From NCBI GenBank assembly GCA_963693315.1, contig OY856186.1:306803061-306867060 (forward strand): 64,000 nt of DNA, written 5' to 3'. Below the pieces are notes generated by a model. The model was not told the origin of the DNA and made no database searches. It saw only the letters and a list, made by a program, of their open reading frames with translations. The stretch's first letter is position 1. Every line of letters begins with the position of its first letter. Source of the DNA: Diogma glabrata. Its lineage: Eukaryota > Arthropoda > Insecta > Diptera > Cylindrotomidae. The translations under genes and the position numbers were made by a program. Below, piece after piece: positions 1-10,522 of the stretch.

Positions 1-200
1 CCACAATTCTTTCTTGCTTTCACAATATCAATCTCAACATAATTCCTTTCGGCTTTCCAAATATCAATATCAGCAATATTCTTTTCTACTTTCAAAATAT
101 CAATCTCAACATAATTCCTTTCGGCTTTCCAAATATCAATATCAGCAATATTCTTTTCTACTTTCAGAATATCAATCCCAACAGCAAGTATGATGGAAAA
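1..200. repeat. 73-bp AT-rich minisatellite, about 2.5 copies
   Basis: A unit with the core AATATCAATCTCAACATAAT recurs near 22, 95 and 168, each followed by a TTTCCAAATATCAATATCAG stretch. The same kind of pyrimidine-rich spacing (CTCAGCC...CCAAATA) recurs at about 41270-41490, so the two may be distant relatives. There is no coding potential. The array probably extends left of the window. Confidence 0.6.
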
Positions 201-596
201 AATGGCTGACACCAACACCAACCTAATACATATGCCTCTGGTTTTCAGATTTATCTGCGAACGTTTTCTTTTGTTTTCAAAAGCATTTTGCATCTTTTAT
301 TTTGCATCTTTTAAGATTAAAAAAGTTAGTTGTCAAAAGCACGAATCTAGTACCAAAAATCTGTTATAATTTTGTAAAAATTTGTTATAATTTGTTTGAC
401 ACAAATATGAGTTACAGAATACCATTTTTAAACAAAGCTGTTAAGCATTTTGGTGAAATTGACAATATTGTCGATTGACAAATATGTGTTAGGGAATAGG
501 CCCCAGTTTATAAAACTAAAAAAGACTACTACTTACTACTAAATTAATAAAATATTCTAATTATATTGTTTAAATTTATTAAAATAAAATAAAAAT

Positions 597-1500
597 TTAT
601 ATTTTGTTTAAAAGGCGTTCCATCAACGATTTGTGTGTTTCTGTTGCGTGGTTTATTGCCGCCACTAAATTTCTTTTCTCCTCTAATTTTAACTCCTCTT
701 GTTTTTTTCTTTCCTCATGACGTGATTTTTTCTCCTCTTGTGCGATACGTTTTTCTGCCATGTATCTTTCCAAAAGTGCCTTTTTTCATCACTATTCTTC
801 TCGAGTTGGTCTAGTAGTACCTGACTCAAATTCCTGCGTCTTCTTCTTACTGTTGTAGATTCTTCTGACCTCCTTTCTTCTACAGTCTACGATTTCAATA
901 TCATTAGAGGTCGGTTGCTCGTATATTTGGATCGTGTTGTTATTATGCAAGACTGCCACGTTGTGGTGTCTGGAGAACAACTCATCAAATTCCTCCATAT
1001 GGTCAAAGTATCGGGGGTTTATACCAGTCTTATTATTATGGTCTTTCACCGCAGTATACTTTATTTTCAGATTTTGGAACTTAGATCTGCATTAATCAGA
1101 TTCAAAAGGCGGTGGATTAAAACCTTCACCGTTCATCTCATCCGCTACAGTTTTCCATACATTGTTGTTTTTTATGATTGTTCCTTGGAATTGATCTTAA
1201 TGAGCCTTGTACGATCGCAATAGTTGTTTTTCTTCCGTTTTTTTCCAAGTTCTTCGGCATTTGGAGCTATTTTCTGGATCATTGGATTGTTGTGCTGGAA
1301 CATTGGAAGCTTGGTTGCTCGTTCTAGGTGTTGGAACAGATGTTGGAACATGTGATGGAACAGATGTATTAGAACTCGTTGGTTTTTCGGCTGGCGATTT
1401 CTCTTGTCTTTCTGGTGTTAGATTTCGGTATAGTTCATTTGGATTCGGTTATAGTTCACCGATCATTTCTGATGATATCCCCAAATGATTCATTAACTAA
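597..1500 (-). pseudogene. Myb/SANT-like (trihelix) DNA-binding protein, degenerate
   Basis: Reading the minus strand from about 1500 down to the TAA at 597-599 gives, in order, a Ser/Thr/Pro-rich linker, a Myb/SANT-like segment (WKKTEEKQLL, then WKTVADEM, CRSKFQNLK, VKDHNNKTG, FDHMEEFDELF), a basic linker and a charged C-terminal helix (RYMAEKRIAQEEKK to a stop). This is the architecture of Myb_DNA-bind_4/MADF-like proteins, which occur both as host regulators and as the second ORF of Harbinger/PIF transposons. It is broken by an in-frame stop near 1198-1201 and by frame changes around 785-800, so no single frame is open; the longest open piece is 792-1049. I see no DDE transposase beside it, so whether it is a transposon remnant or a decayed host gene is open. 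Domain call is fairly firm, origin is not. Confidence 0.6.
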
Positions 1501-2766
1501 TCCGTTAAAAGAACATGGGATTCAGCTGGACTCCCTTCAAAATTAATAAAATTTAAATGAATGTTACTTTTGTTTTGAATGAATGTTAATTTATTTTTGT
1601 TTTATTTTATTCAAAATATAAATTTTTTAAATTATTTACCATCTTCATTTATACCGCTTTCTGTCACCAGATAATGATGCCTCTCATTATCTGATGCTAT
1701 TTTATAAACAGCTTCCATTTTATTTGTTTCTGAAAGAAAAGAAGCTATATTACTTTTTGATATTTGATGCATCCTCCAACTAGGCAGTGGACTGTATCTT
1801 GGTTTGAAGAATGATTTGATTAAAGAATTGGAGACTCACCAAGCTGATCGTATTGTGGTACCTTAACCTCCGTAGGTATCCAGAAACCAACGGTATTAGT
1901 ATGTAAACTGAACACCCTGGTCTCAAACTTTAATTTAATGAAACACTCTCAAGTTCTTTATTATAGTTTTATTTATTTTAGATTTATTTTTATTTTGATG
2001 AAATTATGTTATTGGAATTATTTTTAAATTTTGAATATTATTATTATTATTTATTTCAGTCTAAAACTATTAACAAATAACTGCGAATTACTATATAAAC
2101 TGATCACTTAATTTTAAACCCATTTGGTTTCACTCCCTAAATTACTCTGTCTAATATTTATTTTTATTTAAATTGAAAGTCATGATGCGTTATCATAATT
2201 TTACCGTTATCCCAATTTTGTTTATCGTTAAACCAATTAAAAGTTTAATCGAATTTCCCTCCAAAATATATCAAAGTCAAAGAACCTCAGTTCATTTACT
2301 TAACAATTAAACGATCGTTAAATTGCTGAGTAATTACCAAATATTAATGTTAATTTTAATATGTTTTGAAATAAAACATATTAACAAAAATATCAAACCG
2401 TTGCAATTTGACTTTTATTTAATTATTGGGAAATTCGAATTGTTATGAATTGAATTGTATTTTGAATAACAATTTGTTATTAGTTGGACTTTTACTACAA
2501 AAATTTTATTAATAATTAAAAGAAAATATAGCCGAAAAGATAATATAAGATAATATGGAACGTTCCCATACGAGTCTAGAACTGGGAATCTCATTCTTTA
2601 AAAAATTCTTAGGCCAACATTTAAATACTTATAATGTACTTAGGGTGTCCCACCAAAATAGCTTATTTTAATTTTCACAACCTTGAACCGGAATTCGGTT
2701 CTTTATGGTTTAAAAAGCATCCCTGAATTTTTTCAGATTTTTGAAATAATTTTACCACTCGCCATT
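1500..2766. other. AT-rich DNA without genes
   Basis: No ORF worth reporting. It contains the block GGCAGTGGACTGTA near 1781, which recurs at about 38665 and 46537 ahead of hairpin minisatellites, and close to the retrotransposon a GGGTGTCCCACC motif near 2643 that resembles the ends of common insect repeats. The last four bases, CATT at 2763-2766, are one copy of the target-site duplication of the adjoining LTR element. Confidence 0.5.
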
Positions 2767-5700
2767 TGTAATGAAGCGCTTTCTCACTGGCGAACCAATG
2801 AGAATGGCATAGCAGGAAGCGTACCTAGCGAGATTTGTTTTCTTGCCCCAAGCTAGCTTCAGCCCATGGGAACGATAAAGTAACCCTGCTACTTCAGCAC
2901 AAATACAGAAATGTACGCTATTCATGAAAATTTGCAGAAATGGAAAGAAATACAAGTGGAAAAATGGAGACTCTGGCGACCCCTGTTGCGAAAGACCCAC
3001 GATCAACACGCCCAACCCCTACATTCACTCTCGTTTGCTCACATACGCCCACACACCCACACACTCATTCACACCACTCTATCATTATGACAAAAGTAAT
3101 AAAATAAATTTACTCACCCCATGATTAAACCCCGTCCTCTTATTCTGATTCCATCAGCACGTTGTTCAGGTTTGAAATATCTCAAAAATACTTTGTATAA
3201 CAAAAATGTTGAATGAAGTTGCACATACAATCGTTGTATAAAATTGTTAAGTAGAAACGTTAATCAATCTGGTAATCAGCAACGTTGATTAATTTGTAAA
3301 TGTTAAATAAAACGCTAAGTAGAAACGTTATATAAACTTGCAATCGATGTATAATTTTGTTGAATCAAAAATGATAAGTAGAAACGTTATATAAACTGGC
3401 AATCGATGAATAATTTTGTTGAATCAAAATGCTAAGTAAAAACGTTAATTAAACTTGCAATCGTTGGATAATTTTGTTGAGTAAAACGTTAGTAGAAACG
3501 TTAAATGATAATGTTGTTGAACCAAAATGAGAGGTAGAAACGTCAAATAAACTTGCAATCATCAGCGATAAATAATTTTGTATTCATAAACGTTGAATAC
3601 AATGATATTTAGAAACGTTAATTAAACTTGCCATCAACCGCGTTGAATAATTTTGTAGTTGTAAACGTGGAATAAAATGTTTGATTACAGTTGACCAAGT
3701 TGCATAAGTACCAAACGACCACTTGGTACCAATAATCGTTGAACAAAATTCCGATGTAAATGCAGTAACTTCAACCGTGACAATTGTAATATGTTCTTTT
3801 AGGAGTATCAACCAGTGCGGACATGGAATAATTTAACTAGGCACGAATACGATTTTTTCTTATATTTATTGAACAATAATATCAATTAAAGGAGTTACGA
3901 ACATTACTGGCACGAACTAATTTGCCTATACACTAATGAAGTAATGAACAGCTCTTTACATGCATTAAATAATTTTACTATGTAAATGTTACACAAGCAC
4001 TAATTGCAACATCTAATTTTGCTATCTAGTTAATAAATAGTTCGATAAATTACACAAACACTAATTGTAATTTCTAATTTTGCTAGGTACAAAAAGTTAA
4101 TAAATAGTTCAATAAATTACACAACAACTAATTGTAATTTCTAATTTTGCTATGTACAAAAGTTAATAAATAGTTCGATAAATTACACAAACACTAATTG
4201 TAATTTCTAATTTTGCTAGGTACCAAAAAGTTAATAAATAGTTCAATAAATTACACAAACACTAACTGTAATTTCTAATTTTGCTAGGTACAAAAAGTTA
4301 ATAAATAGTTCAATAAATTACACAAACACTAATTGTAATTTCTAATTTTGCTAGGTACAAAAAGTTAATAAATAGTTCAATAAATTACACAAACACTAAT
4401 TGTAATTTCTAATTTACTATGTTCGTTTTTTTGTCGGGATAGTATTAGAAATTTGTATATACATTAACTGCAACATACTAATTTTGGTTGTAAATAAACG
4501 GATTTACAAAGTGTATATACATTAACGGCAACATACTAATTTTGATTAAACGGATTTTCCAAGTGTAGATACATTAATTGCAATATACTAAGTTTGATGG
4601 TATTTAAACTAATGTCTAACGTTTATAACCACTAATTGTAATGAAGGCATTTCGATTTATACATTTACCACTTGCCTTGAATGAAATTTGGTTTGTGCGT
4701 GCACCAATTGCAATGAACTAACCTTAATTTTATACATAACTAATTGCATTTAAACTACTGTGTAAAGTTATATACACGACTGGGAATTTATTAATTTTGA
4801 TTATTATACACATTAATTGCAATATATTCATTCGGATTGCCATTCAGCTAATTGTTAAAGGTTATAAACACTACCGGTGATTAATGAATTTTAGATTAGT
4901 ATACATACTACTTGTGATGAATTAATTTAAGATTTTGTATCTACACCAATTGCAATGAAAATACTGTGTAAAGTTTATAAACACTAGTTGCAAGATAATA
5001 ACTTTCATTATACACATATACTTGAGGCTTTCAATAATTGGATAACCACAAACATTAAACTATGGATCCCACGGTCAACGTTCTCATGTAATGAGCCTTC
5101 TTTTACTAAATAATTCCATAATATTCATTACCTGTGGTTCCAGTTAATCCTTTCGATGGTTTTGTAGCTCTTCAATTGATATCTTAGTTGGTTCGGTAAC
5201 ATCAAAAAATGTAGTTTTTTTACGGAGATTATCCTCTCCGAAATCACACAAATCACCACACCCAAAATATTCGGCGGGTAAACGTCAACAGCAAAAAAAA
5301 TTAATGTAACAACAGCTGGCGGTTGTTTTGACATCCAATTGACTAAGAGACGTCAACACACGAATCAAAATGTCATAGAATAAGAGATTGAAAAGACTAC
5401 AGTCGATCCATATATACCAAAAAAAATTCCTTTTCGAAAATCGAAAACCTCGAATATAGGATTTCAGATGTAAAAAAATTAATTCAAATCAAGTGTTAGG
5501 AAATTTTTATAGTTGTACAAAACCGTTTGGTTTTTCAAAATAGTGCGCAGTAACAATTTTACGATACAACTTATTTCCGATATATTAATAACATTTATCA
5601 TTGAATTTAGAATGAATCAATTGCAAGTTTAATCGACGTTACGGCGTTCAGGCATTACAGAACTACAAAAGTCGTACAGTGAAGTTCGGTTTTAAATCGG

Positions 5701-6306
5701 AAAGATTGTTTGAAGTAAATTGTCTTCTTCTCATGCAAAGAGAAAAAAGATTGAACGTATAACAAAGCAAGATAATACTTCTTTGCATGTTAATGACTGT
5801 AAAAATAAACGCACAGCTGTTGTAAGGTTTTGAAAACTTCGTTGTGTAAGTTATGTTTGATGTTTAGAGAATTCAAATTGAAGTAATAGAGTGAACCAAA
5901 GTGAATGGAAATATAGTATGAGTTAATTTTAGTGAATTGCAAAATTAAATAGCAATGTTTATAGAGACAAAATTTAAGGAAACATTTTTTTATATTCATA
6001 CAATTTTCGATCAAGATGAAAGTTTTACTATAGGTAATGACAACTTTTAAGTAATTACAATTTCAAATCAATTAGTGCAAGGAGTTCAACTCTCTTCAAA
6101 CATGTCCGCCCAGCTAATGAAAATTTAGTTAAATTTTAAGAAGAATAAGAAAACGATGAGTTACGGGGACTATAAAATTATGGCTATTGAAGGTGAATGG
6201 ATGGGAAACTATTACGCGCGGTACATGTGAATAACAAAAATGAAAACCAATAAATCTGAGACTATAATATACTGGGTTCAGACATTAGCCCAGACTATCC
6301 ATTACA
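2767..6306 (-). repeat. 3' LTR of the Gypsy element
   Basis: 3540 bp, ends TGTAATG...CATTACA (7-bp perfect inverted termini). It contains three internal tandem families: degenerate units around GTAGAAACGTT (about 3195-3680), a 66-bp unit around CTAATTGTAATTTCTAATTT (about 4010-4425, roughly six copies) and degenerate units around CATTAATTGCAATATACTA (about 4440-5000). The partner LTR at 14274-17910 differs mainly by repeat copy number and a short duplication. The short ORFs inside the LTR appear in both copies but look like no known protein. I see no clear polypurine tract just inside it (6307 onward). Confidence 0.92.
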
Positions 6307-7100
6307 GAGCAAGTGCTTTTTGGAAGAGCCTTCACGACCAAAAAGAAGTTGAAAAAGGACTAGACTGGTCGCAAACAGACCTTGTACATCCACATTAGTA
6401 TGGAGAGGCACTTCAATGTTCTACAGATTAGCAATCAAATCGATCGATATTACAAACCCAGTCTTAGCAGAAACAAAGTAACAAAGCATCTATGATTATA
6501 AAAAAAAACTTTTTGGAGGGGCAACGATAAAAACGGTATTCTACTCTATTGAAAGCGATGGATAACTAAAATCTTCCAGACCCAATTTCGGGCAGATCTG
6601 CGGGTTCCCGAGACTCTAAAGTCACAAAAAAAAAATTTATTCAATCTGCTACAGATCGAAAAGAAGACCACCATTGGACCGACTCCTTTAATGAAATATC
6701 CGACACAATTCCGTTGTTCCGTTATGCAGGCTCGCAACCCACACCTGAACTAACACGAGTCTCATGCCGACTACCGACTACGCTAGCCGGGCTACACTGT
6801 TGTACGCTTCCGTCCAAGTGACTCTGAAGGCTGTAAAAAAACTGTTCACATAGTTTCAAAGTAACTAATTGAACCAAATTCAATACATTCGATCTCGGAA
6901 TTTTCGCTGGCAAATAGTCAACACAGAAAAAATTTTTTGAAACAAGACCCGAACACCAAAGTTGATACACACTCACTGAACTGTGAATTCAAGACGAAAC
7001 TACCCTCATACTTTATGGTCGTCGATAATCTTGACTTACAATGGCGGTGAAACACAAGCGAAAGTTACTATCATACTGACAAAAAAAATTATTACCGATG
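6307..7100 (-). other. 3' untranslated region between pol and 3' LTR
   Basis: About 0.8 kb between the integrase stop and the 3' LTR. Envelope genes sit here in errantiviruses, but the only open stretches are 84 and 63 codons (6722-6976, 6546-6737), without signal peptide, fusion peptide or transmembrane pattern. A 33-bp block at 6577-6609, beginning CAGACCCAATTTCGGGCAGA, recurs in slightly changed form at 12499-12531 in the 5' leader. Confidence 0.6.
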
Positions 7101-9347
7101 TTAGGCACGAATGTCCTTGGAGTGATAAACACCTCTACGTTTAGAAACCAGGTCCTCCAGTTCGTAGGCGGCGCCACCTACCAACCTGATTACTCTGGTC
7201 TCAATAAACTTCTGTGCAAGTTTAGCAGATAATTTCTTACCGGCATCACTCAAAATAAAGTTCCTTCGGAATACCGTATCACCTGGTTTAAACAAAGTTA
7301 CTCGAGCTCGTAAATTGTATCTTTCAGCACTTTTGACAAATGCTTCGGCAGTTAAATCAAGAATTCGAATTCGAATCTTATTAAGATAATCAGGTCGCAG
7401 AATCGTTTCACCTGGATCATGAAGACTATTCAATCGTCTCAGCAGTTCATATGACGAACCATGAGTCACCATAGGTATTCCAAACATTGCGAAATAAGGG
7501 GAACATATAAGAGTTTGGTGAAGAGAACAACGTAGTGCACAAGCGATCTCGCTCAAGTGCAGATCCCATTTAGAATGCTCCTCCTTTAAATAGGCTCGAA
7601 TACCAGATAAAACACTTCTATTTACCCGTTCAGAAGCATTAGCTTGAGGTGAATATAAGGCCAATAAGGTGTGTTTCACTCCGTGCTTCGCCAAGAAATC
7701 TTCAAACAGTTTAGATTTGAATTGGGTTCCATTGTCGGATACTATTACCTCTGGACATCCAAATACGTGAAAGACATTGGTGGCCAATAGATGACAAATT
7801 GGTTCAGCGGTTAGTTTCCGTAAAGGAAATAAAAATGGATATTTAGTAACATGATCTAATACTACAAGAATAGCGATATTCCCGGCCTTTGAACGAGGGT
7901 AAGGGCCAAGAATATCGATATATAATCGCTGACCGATTCGTTCTGTTTTCATCTGAGACACCGTGGGAGCACGAAGTGGAACATTAGTTGCTTTAATTTC
8001 TTTGCAGGTCTTACAATTTCCTATGTACGATTTACCCTGGGTATACATACGAGGCCAATAGTAAAATTTACGAATATTATACAGGGTTTTTGCTAGACCT
8101 CCATGAGATGAGGTAGGTGGATTGTGGGCCCTTGCAATACACTCGTCAGTGCATTCCTCAGGTAACCACAATTTCCAAACCTCACTCTCTGAAGGAATAT
8201 CAAGATCTAGACAAGCCAATCGTTTATAAACCCGACCAGAAATTACTTTCAGATCAGACAATGTACCGTCTGCTTCGGTAACCAGATTTACCAACTCCAA
8301 ATATCGAGAAGTGTTGAAGAAAGGGGAATTAAGATCTAATTCAGGCACTGGACACAGTTCAGAAATGATATCGACAGAGTCACGTCTTGATAGAGTGTCA
8401 GGAACAGTATTTAATTTTCCTTTTCGGTACTCAATATCAAAGACGTAACCCTGCAATTTCAGGCTCCAACGAGCCAATCGACCAGAAAGGTCTTTTTGTT
8501 GCATTAACCATTTTAATGAAGAATGGTCAGTTATGATCTTAAAGGCCTGACCCTCGACATACGCTCTAAATTTCTTTACTCCCAGTACGGCGGCTAGACA
8601 CTCTTTCTCACTAGTTGAGTAATTGCGTTGCGCAGAATTTAGTTTCTTGGACATGTACGCTATGGGATGTTCCATACCGTCCATGTCACACTGAAGAAAT
8701 ACACAGCCTATACCGTCATTACTAGCGTCGCACTGGAGAGTAAAAGGTTTAGTATAGTCGGGGTTTATGAGGACTGGTGCTGATATGAGAGCATTTTTGA
8801 GATTTATAAATGCTATTTCAGCTTCTGGTGTCCATACGAACTTATTAGAATTTTTCTTCAACAAATCAGATATTGGAGAGGACATAGCAGAGAAATCAGA
8901 TATAAAACGGCGATAATAACCCGCCATACCCAGGAATCGTCGAATCTGTTTGGACGTACGCGGTGTAGGCAATTCGGAAATGGCCTGAGTTTTATCAGGA
9001 TCGATTTTCAACGTACCACCTCCCACAACATATCCCAAATATTTTACCTCCGGCAAGAGAAACTTACTTTTTTCCACGTTTATCTTCAAGTTCGCACGTC
9101 TAAGACACTGGGAGATATCTTCTAACAGTTTCAGATGGGCCTCAAAGGTATCTGTAACTATTAGAAGATCATCCAAGTATACGAAGACGAACGACTTGAG
9201 ATGTGGAGGAATTACTTGGTCCATCAATTTGGTCATTGTTTGCGGCGCATTGCACAGTCCGAAAGGCAGTCTTACGAACTGATACAATGGCCGCCCTGGG
9301 ACCGTAAAAGCAGTTTTCTCTCGGGAGTGTTTTTCTAGCGGTATCTG

Positions 9348-9350
9348 TCA
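9348..9350 (-). other. In-frame TGA inside reverse transcriptase
   Basis: The plus-strand triplet TCA reads TGA on the coding strand, directly after DLKDAF. Open frame continues on both sides without shift. It separates RT motif A from the YLDD motif, so the product would be truncated before the second half of the active site. Confidence 0.85.
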
Positions 9351-10522
9351 GAAAGCGTCTTTCAGATCCAAACTGGAAATGAAATTACTTTGTGGCAGAC
9401 GACTCAAGATCTCATCTATCTGTGGAAGGGGGTACGCATCCTTTTTAGTCACTGTATTGACCTTTCTACTATCCAAACAAAGACGATTCTTCCCAGGTTT
9501 GCGAATTAAGACCACGGGACTCGACCAAGGACTGTTAGAAACCTCTATAATACCCAGAGATAACATCCTATCCAGTTCTTCTCCCATCAGTTTCTCAATG
9601 GCGGGCGAAATTGGGTAGTGACGTTGTTTGATGGGAGCGGCCGTCCCCACATCAATCACATGTTCTATCAAATGTGTTCGACCCAGACCCATTTTCGAAA
9701 ATGAAGGTAGAAGTTGGATGGTGTTTCGTAAGCGTTCCTGTTTGTCCATAGACAATTCTGAAATTACTGACTCTGTAGTCGGAAATGCAGGTAATTCAAA
9801 TATCGGGTTAAACAAACCAAAAGCGTTAAAGAAATCTATACCTAGATATAGATTTTGAGTTAAAGACGGGATAACGAAGACGTCCAGGGTTCTGACTTGG
9901 TTCATAAATGAGATCTTTGTTTTTACAAACCCCAAGATCTTCTGTCTTTGCCCATCGGCAGTACGAACTACTGCAGATGAGTAAGTCAGAAGGTCTGGAG
10001 TTTGCACGATCTCTTTAGCAAAATCACCACCAATTACAGTCAAAGACGCTCCGCTATCCAACAGTCCAGTGTGTTGTTTACCCCATATTGACACTGTGGC
10101 ATAAGATCGCACATCGTTGGCCAATTTCACAATAGAGGAAATGGTTTTGGATTTAAACATACGTCGTTGTTGCCAATAGATGCGAGAACGGAGTGCAGAA
10201 CGTGTTGTAGGTTTTGGGTAAGATAATGAATCGACAAATATGTTTGAGCGTATTTTCAAGTATTCTTTCAATCTTTGTTGGAATGTTTTGAGTTGAGTAC
10301 ATAAGGGTGGTGGTTCCGCATGAGCGAGTGTACGTTTCCATAAGTTCACATTAGTGTCATGAGTGGGTACCATTGTACCAGAAGTAGTATTCAACGGGTG
10401 TTCTACAAAAGTGGATGCTGAAGCTCGGTTCAACGGTGTATCATGTACTAGTAAGTTATTGGGATTGGTAGATGAAATATCCGAAGGATCAGGAGACAAA
10501 TTAAATTTAGTCTTAGATGAAT

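Noticed and set aside
915..1488. Plus-strand frames of 102 and 93 codons
   Set aside because: Antisense to the Myb/SANT pseudogene.
3584..6014. Short minus-strand frames conserved in both LTRs
   Set aside because: Conservation is explained by the recent LTR duplication; no recognisable domain.
6546..6976. Envelope gene downstream of pol
   Set aside because: Only two short frames, with no signal peptide, fusion or membrane segment.
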